Positions 45,101 to 57,566 of a DNA stretch of 64,000 nt are shown piece by piece; the first letter of the stretch is position 1; every line of letters starts with the position of its first letter. The DNA lies in the NCBI GenBank assembly GCA_001692895.1, contig KV748223.1, positions 682,001-746,000 on the forward strand, in the 5' to 3' direction. A program made the position numbers and the translations under genes. Source of the DNA: Cenococcum geophilum 1.58. Lineage: Eukaryota > Ascomycota > Dothideomycetes > Gloniales > Gloniaceae. The notes beneath the pieces were generated by a model, which worked only from the letters and a program-made list of their open reading frames with translations, ran no database searches and was not told where the DNA came from.

Positions 45101-47866
45101 TTCTTATCTATAGAGTTTTAATAATAAATAAAGGCAATGGCAATCAAGGTTAAGGAAGTCCCTATTAAGGCATATAATAGTATTAGAAAAGTAGAATAAT
45201 ATCACGTGCTATTACGCCGCGTATATAAGATTATCTCTTTAGAACTAGAAAACGCTAGCAAAAAACTTACCTTATAAATAGCTGTTAAAGCCATTAACGA
45301 TTCCGCTGGCCCAAATAGACTTATACCCACGTTGCTAGTCTTTAGCGCCTACCCTTAAATAACTAACAATTCTCTACTATCTCCCTTTATTATATAATAA
45401 GCTAAGGCTATTTACAAGGCAACAAAGAAGGTATAATATCTCTACGCTATACGCTAGGTCAACAACGCATTAGGAATAAGAAATGGCCTAAACACCTTAA
45501 CTACGCTTAACCTACTACTCCAGTCTAAGGTATACATATAGCGTAAAAAGGGAGGATAGTTAGGCCCATATTAACTTATTGCAATTAATAGTTAGACTTA
45601 TACTATTTAGATACCTTACGGACCTACTTAATTCCGTTTAACTGTTATTAAGCCTTACTATAAAGATAATAGTTCTAAGCCTTTGCAGGATGCCACAGAA
45701 AATGCCTTAGAGGAGAGCCATAATTAACGTGCTCTAGAAGGCGACAACAATTCTAATATAATTATAGTAGATACGCCGCAACTACGACGCGGTAGAGGTT
45801 GCCTAAAGGGATTATAAAACTACTAACATTTTATTAATTTCAAAAAGCAATTTATTACCGCTATTAAGAACGGAATCGAGCTATTAATAGCCTTTATAAC
45901 AACTAAGGAGAAGACTGACTTTAAGCTCACAAAACAGCTCTAAAAGGAAGGTCGTATTATAACTCTAGGAGCTCCTTTCTAAGCATCTAATAAGCAGGAG
46001 ATCGATAGTCTTATTACAAGAGGAGTCTTTAAATTTAAGAAGTATAACCATACTAAGTTCGATAGAGTTTGCATCTTTAAATCAAAAATAGTTAACGAGA
46101 TTAAGGGTAAAGCTACTAACACCCCATTTAAGAAATTAAGGCTTATTATCTAAGGCTATAACAATAATAGCAAGGAGGTAATCCTTACGTAATCTCCCAT
46201 AATTTAACGAGCTAGTTAACGAGTTATTATTACGCTAGCTCCCTCCTTAATAAAGAATAGAATAGCGGTTTATTTATAAGATATTACTTAGGCCTACACC
46301 TAATCAGAGACGCACCTTTAGCGCTTAATATTAGCATACCTTCCAGAGCAAATTTGCTACTAATATCCCGAGGATACAATTATAGTTATACTTAAGCCAT
46401 TATATAGAATCGCAGAGGTAGGAACCTATTAGTGGGCTACCTATAACAAGCACTATAAAGAGAAACTTTTAATAACTACTTCTACATTTAATCTATGCTT
46501 CCTTATTATAACTACGGGAACCCTATTTGGAATTATCAGCATATAAACTAATAATATAATTATCTTAGGAGACGACCGATTCTCAGCCCTTAAAGAAGAT
46601 AAGCTAGTAAGGGCAAATCTTATAGTAAAGCTAAAGGAAAAGCTTAATTTAATAACACCATTACTTTTTAATAGATGCATCCTCTCCCTAAATAAGGATG
46701 TTATTGCTTTACGCTAAAAGGGTTAAGGTAAGAAGATTAACGTTATTAATGTTAATTCCCTAAAGCAAGGATATATGGAGCAACGCGCTTACGGAGCTTA
46801 TGTTGCTTCTATCTATTAACCTAAGGCTTTATTTAATCTCTCTGTTGCCGCCTAATACCAAGAACCAACTAAGGACGACGTTCTTGCCCTAAATAAACGT
46901 TTTTTTTTTAGCAAATAAACCATCTTAATTAGGGACTACTCTATATACCTATTAGTCTTCCTACCGCTAAGCTCTTTATATTTATTAATAGATCGTTTAT
47001 AAATAATAAAGATTTTAGCTCCTAGTTAGGATATAAGATCATTATCGCGAACGAATCTACTAGAGAAAACGACTTCACGATCTATAGCAACCTTATCTAT
47101 TAGAGCTTAACTAAGAGTAAGCGCGTTACTCAAAGCGTTCTAGCGTTAGAGATATATAGAATAGTTGGCGGAGTTAACATAGTAATTATAATTGGAACTA
47201 CCCTAAAGATAATTATAGATCAACTCGAACTTCCCGTTATCCCTACAATCGTATATACCAACTCATACTCCCTCTATAAGTATTTAGTTAAGCTTAGTAC
47301 CATAAAGGAGAAGCACCTTATAATTAACATTATAGCACTTCGTTAATCCTATAAACGTTAAAAACTCTTTAAGATTTAATAAATTAATGGCCAAGATAAC
47401 CTAGCAGATATAATGACGAAGGCGAACCTAAACAAGGCACTAGAGACGTTTGTTAATACAAATACTCTATATATACGAGTTAAAGGTTAGGTAAAAAGGG
47501 AGTCCCTAGAAATGTCTTAGTTATGTAAGGCCTTAAGATATCTAGGAACTTTAACCAGCGGTTAAAGTTATCTAATTAGTTAGATTCTGCAAACCCTAAC
47601 TTAAACCAGCTAATTAGGATTTTCCATCCCCAAAATAGAAAATCACTATTAGCTCGCTTACAGCTAGCGCCTTAGCAGCCCTAACGGCCCTAACACAATA
47701 TCTACCTATAACTCCTTAGTAAGAAAGCACCGCGTGCTAAGAGGCAAATTTTAGAACAGCAAGACTTATACTACAATAGCAATAGTAAGCGAGGAGGGTT
47801 TATATTTGTTACAATAGTTAAGCAGTATTTATATATAGATAGCAACTATAAAAGAAGAGTTGCTAG
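42129..47866 (+). pseudogene. Copia gag-pol polyprotein, RIP-degraded (best-read copy)
   Basis: Gag spans about 42480-44100, with zinc-knuckle remnant KYYIYKKPNY-LTRHSLNKQK at about 43930-43990. Protease at about 44320-44360 reads YGIIPDTRAAGVS; the catalytic DTGA has lost its glycine. Integrase covers about 44650-45300. Reverse transcriptase (about 45990-46700) ends with INNIIILGDDRFSALKEDKL, equivalent to the block after the catalytic aspartates. RNase H closes with DNLADIMTKANLNKALETF near 47400-47445. The family uses this polyprotein to package, copy and integrate its RNA. Dozens of TAG/TAA stops make it inactive. Confidence 0.88.
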
Positions 47867-48074
47867 TGTCGGGAATAAGGTAAGTTGCCGCCACGTACGG
47901 CAAACTGCTGTCACGTAATGGCAAGTTGCTATCACGTGTTACCGCGGTACTAGCGTAGCGAGGAGCCTTAAGTTCCTCGCCCTCCCTCATTCCAATTAAT
48001 AAGCTTTATCAACCAACATCACTGTAACCCTACTCGAGTAGTCGTTATTAGTAAGTCACCCTATGTAACCAACA
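47867..48074 (+). repeat. 3' LTR of copia family 1, copy 2
   Basis: 208 bp, TGTCGGGAATAAGG to TATGTAACCAACA, same length as the 5' LTR. Confidence 0.92.
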
Positions 48075-49887
48075 GTATATACTAAAGAAAAACGGAAAAC
48101 TTAGGCTATATATTAACTATAGGCAGTTAAACAGCATTACTAAAAAGGATAGGTATTCTTTACCCTTAATTAGTAAAATTTAAGATAGAATAGGTAATAT
48201 ATAAATCTTTATAAAGATAGATTTAAGGTAGATATATTACTAGATTAAAATTAAGGAAGGCAAATAAATAGAAAGCAGTCTTTAGGTTAAAGGAAGGACT
48301 ATATAAACTATTAGTTATGCAATTTAGGTTAATAAATATACTAGTAACATTTTAAAAGCAAATTAATAGTATATTAGGAGAATACCTTAATAAGTTTATT
48401 ATAGCATACCTTAACAACATTATTATTTATTTAATAACTAAGGAAGAATATAGGGAATATATTAAATGGGTTTTAAAGAGACTATAAGAAGAATAAATAC
48501 TAGTAGTAATTAAGAAATGCGAGTTCTTTACTAGGAAAACTAATTTTATTAAATTTATTACTAAACTAGGACATATTAGTATAGACTTAAAGAAGATTAA
48601 AGCTATAGTAAGTTAGTAAGAACTAGAGAATATAATATAGTTAAGGTTATTTTTAGGGGTTTATAACTATTATATAAGGTTTATAATATAGTAGTTAAAG
48701 AATATTAAACCGTTTACTAGGCTTATAAAGAAAGAGAAACTATAGGTATAGGGAAATAAGTAAAAAAAGTTATTTAAAGAACTTAAGGAGTTATTTACCT
48801 AGGAGCTAATCCTTAAAATTTATTAACTAGGACTAGATACGGTTGTAAAAATAGATATATTAAACTTTATACTAGGAGTATATTTACTATAAAAGTATAA
48901 AAACGCATAGTATTTAGTGGCATACTATAGTCGGAAGATAATACTACTAGAGTTAAACTATAACATCTATAATAAGGAGTTATTAGGTATAGTTATAGCA
49001 CTTAAAGAATAAAGAGCATTCTTATAAGGCATAAAAAACCTATTTATAGTTAAGATAGATTATAAGAACCTAATAGGGGTTTTAATAATAAAAGAACTTA
49101 ACTAAAGATAAATTAAATAGGTAGAAATGCTTATAGAATACTATTTTAAGATTTAGTATATTAAGGGAACTAAAAATACAAGAGTAGACGTACTTAGTAG
49201 AAAGGCTAAACTATAAAATAATAAAAACCTATTAGAAGTAATGCTACGCAGAAATAAGGACGGATTAATTAGATATAATTATCTTAAGCTAGTAGTAACT
49301 TAAGAGGATAATAAATTAAGAAGAGTCTATAAGACACAAAAGAGCTTTTAGGTATAAAGAATTCTAGAGGCATAGCTAGAAAATCTATAGGTAAATATAT
49401 ATAAGAATTAAAAAGTAAAGTATATTCTAAAAAGCATCGCAGAGTATTTTATAGAAGATTTCTATAAGGGGATAACTTAAGAACATAATAGAGTAATAGG
49501 CTTAGTGTTAAGACTTTAGAAAGAATATATTATTAATAAAATCTAGGGTATCGCTAGAAAAGTAATAAGAGAGTATTTAGACTACTAAAGAAATAAACTA
49601 ATAAGGTATAGGCCATATAGAGGGCTATAACCTATTAAAATACTAGAAAGACTATAGGAGGTTATATTATAGGACTTTATTATTAGGTTACTAAAGTTAA
49701 GAGATCTTATTACTAGATAGGAGTATAATGTAATCCTTATAATAGTAGATAAGTTAACTAAATAGGGCTATTTTATAGCATATACAGAAGAAATCTTAGT
49801 AAAAGATGTCGCTAGAATCTATATTAAAGAAGTATTCGCAAGATATAGAGTACTAAGTAAAATTATATTAGATAGAGACCTAAGATT

Positions 49888-50080
49888 TATAGTACTACGG
49901 GACTCAGTCAATTGAGGCACGAGCGCCGTAAAGAACGTATGCAAGCCTGTACAATTAGATTGTCTATTAATGAGGATATTAAGCTAAGAAGCAGAAGGTG
50001 GAGGAAAGGACGTCTATATATATGCGCTAAGTCTTAAGTGAGCCCCTAACCAGATCCGTTACGGGTGCCGTAATATATAG
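49888..50080 (-). mobile_element. Solo LTR (family S1, inverted copy) with TSD TATAG
   Basis: 183 bp at 49893-50075, flanked by TATAG (49888-49892 and 50076-50080), and absent at the matching site of chromovirus A (about 30965). Reverse-complemented it matches the solo LTR at 10497-10689 in CTTAAGACTTRGCG, TATATAGACGT, CCACCTTCT and CTTAGCTTAATATC. Its ends read TACTACGG and CCGTAATA on plus, consistent with TG..CA ends after RIP changes. Confidence 0.85.
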
Positions 50081-50875
50081 CAGCATTCTAGGAGGTATTC
50101 TTAGCGAAATAAGGGGTTTACGCAGTGATATTAATAGCGTATTACCTATAGACAGACAGTTAAACGGAAAGATTAAATTAAACGCTAGAATAGTATTTAA
50201 GATATTATATTAATTACGCATAGAATAATTAGGTATTACTATTACTAATTATATAGCTTATATATAATATAACACTATAAGAAGAAATAGGCGTATTACT
50301 ATTTAAGGCGAATTATAAATATAAGTTAAGAATATTATTATTACTATAATAAGCGAAGAAAATAAGTAGTATAGCTAAAGAAAGGATAAAGACGTTAATA
50401 AATCTTTATATAAATCTTATAAAATTAGTAAAGGCAGTATAAGAAAAGATAAAAAGGTATTATAACGCTAAGAGATCTAAGGGACTAGATCTTAAGGAAG
50501 GGGATAAAGTATAACTACTATATAAAAATTTTAAGAGTTAATAACTAAGTAAGAAGTTAGACTACGTTAGACTAGGACCTTTTAAAATTATATAGAGAAT
50601 TTTACTAGTTATATTTAAGTTAAACCTACTAGCTAAAATAAAGATNTACCCTATATAGTATATTATAATACTAGAGCCAGTATACGGAAATATTAAGCCA
50701 CTAATTTATAAAGCAGATACGTATAGAGGATAAGAAGAAGATAAATAGTAAGTTTTCAAGATTATTAGTTATAAAGACGTTAATAATAAAATATAGTATA
50801 AGGTTAAGTAGATAGGCTATAATAAGACTACCTAAAAACCACTATAGAATTTAAAAAATGCTATAGGAAAGGTAT

Positions 50876-51650
50876 AGGAGTATTAGAAGAAAATGGGTTA
50901 GGTACTATTAAGAAGGAACTAAAGATAAAGGGATTAGTTAAAGGTAATAGATAAGCTAGATTATCTAAGGGATCCACTACTAGCGTATTAGTTGTTTTCG
51001 CCTTATCTTAATTAAAATCCTTTTTAGCCTCCTTAGCCTTAAGCTTATAGAGACCTTGCTTAATAAAACAGAACTCCTTAAAGCGCACCTTTTTATAAAC
51101 CTTTTTAAGACGAAATAGCCGAATAGATGCGGCTAGGTAAGCCTTAATAGCCTATTACTAAGCCTCTATAACCTTTTACTTTACCTTATAAGAATAATAA
51201 AGTTTATTTAAGGCTAGCGAGAGCTCTTTATTAAGCTTTATAGCAGTAGATTAAATATAGGACCCTATAACAAATTAGATAAGAAAGTTAGAGACTTTAA
51301 AGACTAATAAGACGTATATACTTAGCGTTAGAGACGGATTAAAAATTATAGGACAATTATATGTTTACTCGCGTACACTTAGTATATAAAGAAGGTTGGC
51401 GACTAAATAGAGCCGTAATTGCAATATATACTAACTTCTTCTCCTTATAATAAGAATAAGGAGATATAATTTTACCTAGTAAAAAGATCGTTAAAATTAT
51501 ATAAGTATAACGCTTAGATACCAAAGATTTAATAAAAGGTATTAAAAATAATAAAGGTTATTAAATTAAAGATAAGAATGCTATACCTTTAATAGACGAC
51601 TTAGAGATACGAGATATCTTTAAAAATAAAGATAAAGAGGAGGGGGGTAG
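50876..51650 (+). other. Chromovirus B region between chromodomain and 3' LTR
   Basis: Matches 39409-40310 without the 141-bp insertion. It ends in the purine tract AAAGAGGAGGGGGGTAG directly before the LTR. No domain recognised. Confidence 0.6.
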
Positions 51651-52074
51651 TGTTACGGACCTTATATTAGCAGTAGTAGCACTACTAAGGAGAGATATAA
51701 ATAGACTAGTAGTAAAAGTACAGGAGGTACTAGAACTAGTTAAACTATAAGATAAGGGGTAACTAAGTTACGTAGTTAGTTACGTTATAAGTTTGGAATA
51801 TAGTATCTATAAAATCTATTAAAACGTTATATACTTAGGTTATTTAACGTACTAATATACTTAAGTGTTTCTTAGACGCAGTATTATATATTTAAAGGAC
51901 TACGGTCCCTACCTAGATAGTTCTCTTCTTTATAGTAAATCTTAGAATATAATTAGAGTTAATATATTAGGCAACTACTCCACTAATTATTATTACGTTA
52001 TTGACTTCTTATTTACCTATATACCTAGCCTATTAATAAGTCTACCGTAGTTCCTGCCATAAGGCTTCGTTACA
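51651..52074 (+). repeat. Chromovirus B 3' LTR
   Basis: 424 bp with well-kept ends TGTTACGGACC and GGCTTCGTTACA. The flank after it (CTAAG) does not match the flank before the first LTR (CTATT at 16818-16822). Confidence 0.9.
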
Positions 52075-52084
52075 CTAAGCGCTT

Positions 52085-54607
52085 TCTACTTATACTAGAA
52101 TAGTAAGAATTGGCCGTAGGTTAATAAAGATATTCGCGTTTTAAGTTGCGCGCCGCTATTATATAAGCACCCTAAAGTACCCTATTAAACTTATACGGTA
52201 ATAAAATAAGCCCCTAGGGGGCTATAGATAAAGGTTTTAATAGACAACCTCTTAGTATCTTATTAGAAGTTATATATATAACTATTTTAAGGCTTTTCTA
52301 CCTACTTAAAGCCGTTTATAAAGCTAATCTAGTAAGTACTATATCTACTCCTACCGTAGATTAACCTACTATATAACCGCTTCCTTACTAACCTTTTAAA
52401 CCTATATAACCCGTTTAATTTCCTTAATAACCTTAAGCTATAGGGAGTACTATTAACCCTTTTTTTACTAGCTAGCCCTTTATTAGGCTATAACCCTATT
52501 TAAAATCTAGCGCTACTATAAAAGGATTACCTTTTAGCCCTTTAGTCTACTTATACTAAAGGGCCTATATAGAGTTTACCGCGCAGCTTATATAGTATAT
52601 AGGTAGAGACCTAGACCCAGGCTCTAGCCAGGACTATAGCTTTAGCTATAACTATAGTAGCGGCTACAGTAGCGGCTATAGCGGCGGTAGCAGCGGCGTT
52701 GGCAAAGCTATATAGAAAGGAGAGCCTATAACGCTTGCCTAGGCGGATGTATATCTACTAGATCTTATAATAGATAGAGCTAAAGGGGCCGCTTTTATAG
52801 GCGGACGTGGGGGGTTAGTAGACCGGCCCTAAGGCTATACTATAGCCGTAGCTGTAGCTATAGCTAAAAAGGCTTTTAGTCGAAATATAAGGCCTTTAGA
52901 CGTTAGTAATTAAAGCTATAAAGATTAGGCCCGCTAGGACTTATCTAAATAGTTTAATAAGCCCTTAACCTTACTAGTTATCTATTTATATTTAGCGTAT
53001 AAAGCCTTTAGTTAGTTAGTAAGGAGTAGTATAGCTTAATAAAGAATTAATAGCTAATTTAGGCTTTTCTCCTCTTCCTATAGGTAGGGCTCTAGATCCT
53101 ATATAAAGGCCTTATACGCCTTATACTAATAAATAGGGTAGCTCTATACTAGATAGCTTAGGAATATCTTATAGAGGGTTATTAAGTTCTATAAAATGAC
53201 CTTATAGAGGTAAAAGAGAAGGTTTATAACTCCTATAGCGGTAAGGTTATTAATCTAGTATAGCTATAGGCTTAAATAGCCCTTCTATTTATCTAGTTTA
53301 GGCTATATTATTAATAGTAGTATATTAAGCAGCGTAATACCCATATAGCGGATTTTAAAGCAGCCTATTTATAAGGGGTGTTCTACTATTAACCTTATAA
53401 ACTCTTATAGGAGAGAGTTTAAGTAATAGCCTATTATTTACTCTTAGTTTTACCTCCTAGTGCGCTAAATCTAGTCCTTACTAACCCCCTTTAGCTTCGC
53501 TATTTTAGTGCTAGCGCTCTACCTAATATACGTCTTCTTCTTTAAGAAGACGCTAATATATTAAAAGGCCTTTGCGACCTAATCTTATTATAAGTTATAT
53601 AAGAGGGCTACCTTACGGTCCCTACCGCTTTTAATTAAGCGTATATTATACTATACTAAACGCCTACTAAAGTCTAGAAATGGCTTTATATTAAGATTCT
53701 AGTAGTATAAGAGATAGAAAGCTAGCCCGCTAAGTATATAAACGAGCGGCTTTCTATTCCGTAGGGTTTTAATAATCTTAAGGCGGCTATACTAGTTCTA
53801 CTTACCTACGCGTATAGTAAATATTAAGGGCATATAGCGCGTAGGGCCTTTACCTTTAAAATTAAAGGTAAATAGATTTAAGATCTTAGCGGAGCATTTA
53901 TTGCCGCTATAGGTAAGTATATAATAGCCTAGTAGGATATTAATAAGTGTGTAGAAGTAGTACTCTAGGGATAAGGCGGCACCCCTAACCTAAAGCTTAC
54001 GGTAAACGCTCTAGAACTTATCCTTAGTATAGCTATTAAGGAGAATATCTTTACCCTTATTAGCGAACTGCTCTTTCTTACGCTATATATCTCTCCGCTA
54101 TAGCGTCTTTAAGTACTTTTTAATACTATCCTCTCGCGGAAATAGGTGGCCGTTTATTTTTATAGCCTTTTATATTTAATAAAGATCCGCTAAAGTAGTA
54201 ATATAGCTATAAACTAACCGCTACGAGAGCCGCGTCTTTTCTTAAGGTATATTAATATCGGCTTTATAGCTCTTCCCTTTTAAGGGCTAGCTTATAACCT
54301 CCTCAATAAGAAAGAAAAGTAGCTTATTCTTTATAAAAGTATCGCTATTATAGTACTGCTTCTATTTATAAAAGGCCTAAAGCTAAACAACGTGTTAGTA
54401 ATAGGCCGCGATACTTTTAGGAGGGGGGGTATTACCTTAAACTCCTTCTGCTTTAGATTATATATTAAAGATATATTCTTAGGCCTTACGGCATATATAA
54501 GGGTAAGGATATACTGCTATTACGGAAGTAGGTATAAGCTAGAATACAATATACTAAACGGGGTAGTAATTAAAGAAGGCTATATACGCGTAACTATGCG
54601 TAGTTAA
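52085..54607 (+). pseudogene. Unrecognised long protein pseudogene (copy 1)
   Basis: I do not recognise the family. One plus frame reads through about 830 codons if TAG is ignored; the stops fall where glutamine would be plausible, as expected for RIP of CAG codons. A Gly/Ser/Tyr-rich run (SYNYSSGYSSGYSGGSSG) is encoded at about 52635-52700. Other visible stretches are IGGRGGLVDRP (about 52800-52830), KYINERLSIP, VVLWGQGGTPNLKLTVNALE (about 53955-54015) and, near the end, GRDTFRRGGITLNSFCFRLY. The open frame at 54392-54607 is its tail. A second copy from 55246 keeps the same frame, arguing for former coding function. A mobile-element gene is likely but unproven. Confidence 0.55.
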
Positions 54608-54750
54608 TATAAAGACATTTAGATGTAGAAATAAAACAGGTTAGGTATAAGGTTGTAAGGGAACGTGCGTAGGTGTCTCGGGACGAACGTAAGCACGAGT
54701 TAAGAACGTCAAAACGCGTAGAGACGTAAGAACGTATAAGTCCCGTGACA
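54514..54750. other. Segment of about 237 bp present only in copy 1
   Basis: Between TACTGC and GCGTTAGCGCG, copy 1 has about 237 bp that copy 2 lacks (junction near 56955). It includes a less AT-shifted patch (about 54660-54750) with several CGTAAG/ACGTAAGAACG words. No target duplication or inverted repeat is clear. It could be an insertion in copy 1, an intron or a deletion in copy 2. Confidence 0.5.
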
Positions 54751-55084
54751 GCTACGCGTTAGCGCGTAATTTAGCATTATTAGCGATATTAATCTCTACG
54801 CAGTTAGTTAGCGCTATTTTATATAGTAGGTATAATAGTAGACATGCTACTACGATTAAGGATTAGGTAGGGACGACTTTTTTATATATACTTAGGGCCC
54901 TAATGGCCCTAATTACCCTATAGTCGGCGTTAATCAGCGGCTTAATTAGCAGGTAGCCTTTAATACGCGTATCTCCACAGCTTAGCGCTAGTAGTACTGT
55001 AGAGATTCTTAAATCTAACCTAGGTGGCTAGCTAAATATGTAATTTTTCGGCTAACTAAGGATTAGCTAGGCAGTTAATACTAA

Positions 55085-55245
55085 TAGTATATCTATAGTT
55101 ACGTTTATATAGCTGATTTAGCAGCTAAGTCACAATTACGCAGGCGAGGAGGCCCGTGCGTTTAGCGACTGTGGATATTACCCTATATCTATAGTTAATT
55201 TTTAATCGCTAGCAACACCGCGCTCTTAATACCTATTAAGCGCTA
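55085..55245. other. Spacer between the two copies
   Basis: About 160 bp with no counterpart after copy 2 and no recognised feature. It ends where similarity to 52806 resumes (GGGGGTTAATAAACCGGCC). Confidence 0.4.
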
Positions 55246-57274
55246 TGGGGGTTAATAAACCGGCCTTAAGGCTATACCGCAGCTATAGCCGCAGTTATAG
55301 CTAAAGGGGCTTCTAGTTGAAATGTAAGGCCTCTAGATATTAGTAATTAAAGTTATAAAGATTAGGCTTACTAGGACTTATCTAGATAATCTAATAAGCC
55401 CTTAACCTCGCTGGCTATTTACTTATATTTAGCGTATAAAGCCTTTAGTTAGTTAGTAAGGAGTAGTATAGCTTAGTAGAGAATCGACAGCTAATTTAGG
55501 CTCCTCTCCTCTTCCTATAGGTAGGGCTCTAAATTCTACGCGAAGGCCTTATACGCCTTATGCTAAAAAATAGGGTGGCTCTATACTAAATAGCTTAGGA
55601 ATATCTTATAGAGAGTTACTAAGTCCTATAGAATGACCTCGCGGAGGTAAAAGAGAAGGTTTATAACCCCCGTAGCGGTAAGGTTGTTAATTTAGTATAG
55701 CTGTGGGCTAAAGCGGCCCTTCTATTTATCTAGTTTGGGCCATATTATTAATAGCAGTACATTAGGCGGCGTAATACCCGTATAGCGGATTTTAAAGCAG
55801 CTTATCTATAAAGGGTGTCCTACTATTAACCTTATAAACTCTTATAGGAGAGAGTTTAAGTAATAGCCTACTATCTGCTTTTAGTTTTACCTCCTAGCGC
55901 GCCAAATCTGGTCCTTACTAACCCCCTTTAGCTCCGCCGTCTTAGCGCTAGCGCTCCGCCTAATATACGTCTTCTTCTCTAAGAAGACGCTAACGTACTA
56001 AAAGGCCTTTATAACCTAATCTCGCTATAAGTTATATAAGAGGGCCGCCTTACGGTCCCTACCGCTCTTAATTAGGCATATATTATACTATACTAAGCGC
56101 CTACTAAAGTCTAGGAATAGCTCCGTACTAAGATTCTAGCGGTATAAGAGATAAAAAGCTAGCCCGCTAAGTATATAAACGAGCGGCTTTTTGTTCTATA
56201 GGGCCCTAATAGTCTTAAGGCGGCTATACTAGTTCTACTTACCTATATATATAGTAAATATTAAGGGCATATAGCGCGTAGGGCCTTTACCCTTAAACTT
56301 AAAGGTAAATAGATCTAAGATCTCGGTAGAGCGTCTATTGCCGCCGTGGGTAAGTATATAGTGGCCTAGTAGGATATTAACAAGCGTGTAGAAGTAGCAC
56401 TCTGGGGACAAGGCGGCGCCCCTAGCCTAAAGCTTACGGCAGACGCTTTAGAACTTATCCTCGGTATAGCCGTTAAGGAGGGTATCTCTGCCCTTATTAA
56501 CAAACTGCTTTTCCTTACACTGCGCGTCCCTCCGCTATAGCGTCTTTAGGTACTCCCTAATGCTATCCTCCTACGGAGACGGGTAGCTGTTTATTTTTAT
56601 AGCTTTCTGCATCTAATAGAGGTCTGTTAAAGCGGTAATATAGCTATAAACTAACCGCTATAAGAGCCGCGTCTCCTCTTAGTATACGTTAATGTCGGTT
56701 TTACGGCTCTTCCCTTTTAAGGGCTGGCTTGCAACCTCTTTAATAAGAAAAAGAAGTAGCTTATCCTCCGTAACGGTATCGCTGTTATAGTACTACTTCT
56801 GTTTATAGAAGGCCTAAAGCCGGATAACGCGTTAGTTATGGGCCGCGATACTTTTAAAAGAGGGGGGGTATTACCTTAAACTCCTTCTGCTTTGGATTGT
56901 ACGTTAAAGACGTATTCTTAGGCCTTATAGCACGCATAAGGGTAAGGACTTACTGCGCGTTAGCGCGTAATTCGGCATTATTAGCAATATTAATTTTTAC
57001 GCGGTTGGTCAGCGCTATCTTATATAGTAGGTATAATAGTAAACGTGCTGCCGCGATTAAGGATTAGGCAGGGAGGACCTTTTTATATATACTTAGGGCC
57101 CTAATGCCCCTAATTACCCTACAGTCGGGGTCGATTAGCGGCTTAATTAGTGGGTGGCCCTAGATACGCGAATCTCCTTAGCTTGGCGCTGGTGGCGCTG
57201 TAGAGATCCTTAAATCTGACCCAGGTGGCTGGCTAAAAACGTGATTTTTTGGCTAACCGACGATCAGCCAGGCC
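55246..57274 (+). pseudogene. Unrecognised long protein pseudogene (copy 2, 5'-truncated)
   Basis: Similar to 52806-55084 over its length and in the same orientation, lacking the first ~720 bp of copy 1. It is less AT-shifted than copy 1. In the shared frame, after a decayed GRDTF-RGGI, it continues without the 237-bp segment into ALARNSALLAILIFTRLVSA and on to SDPGGWLKT near 57235. This suggests the protein was longer than the open tail of copy 1 implies. Similarity ends at CAGCCAGGC in both copies (about 55084 and 57274), which may be the element border. Confidence 0.55.
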
Positions 57275-57315
57275 TCTTATACCATAGAATCAACTTTTTA
57301 ACAAAAAAGGTTAGT

Positions 57316-57350
57316 GATATCCGCTTGCGGATATACGTATATCCGCTAAT
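57316..57350. repeat. Palindromic GATATCCGC motifs
   Basis: GATATCCGC-TT-GCGGATAT forms a perfect 8-bp stem, followed by ACGTATATCCGC. The same CGGATAT word recurs at 57697-57718, 60960-61035, 61595-61630 and 62945-63020. Confidence 0.6.
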
Positions 57351-57566
57351 TAATTCTATAGTCTAAGCTTGCTGAGGTAAGAGGTAAAGCTGCGCAAGAC
57401 TTTAGGTCGGCGCGGAAAAACGTTTTTAAATAGGCTTAGCGGTTGCCTAAAAGGACTTGTTTACGTTATTTACATTACCTTAGCCACCAGAAATTAACTC
57501 TAAAGATACTAAAGGTCTATTACCAAACCACCGCTACTATAATTAACTATATATAAGTAATAAATA

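Larger units (their letters stand above)
41916..48079 (+). mobile_element. Full-length Ty1/copia retrotransposon (family 1, copy 2)
   Basis: Plus-strand element at 41921-48074 with 208-bp LTRs at 41921-42128 and 47867-48074. The flanks ATATA (41916-41920) and GTATA (48075-48079) form a 5-bp duplication with one G/A difference, and the empty site is seen in chromovirus A at about 28945. LTR ends are TGTCGGGAATAAGG and CCAACA. By eye the two LTRs differ at about 17 positions, all of them transitions, a clear RIP signature. A purine tract AAAAGAAGAG precedes the 3' LTR. Confidence 0.93.
40731..51650 (+). pseudogene. Chromovirus B internal region, 5'-deleted and interrupted
   Basis: Starts at the equivalent of A position 27766 (AAATAAAGTTATAA), so gag is mostly missing. 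It then follows A: protease region (about 41275-41345); reverse transcriptase (about 48090-48600), where the YLDD region reads AYLNNIIIYL; RNase H (about 48930-49215, VKIDYKNLIG); integrase (about 49600-50460); chromodomain (about 50745-50870). Copia family 1 (41921-48074) cuts it just before the reverse transcriptase, and a solo LTR (49893-50075) cuts the integrase. An N is present near 50645. All frames hold multiple stops. Confidence 0.85.

Noticed and set aside
16818-52079. CTATT (16818) and CTAAG (52075) as a target duplication for the whole chromovirus block
   Set aside because: Only three of five bases match, and the mismatches are not the transitions expected of RIP.
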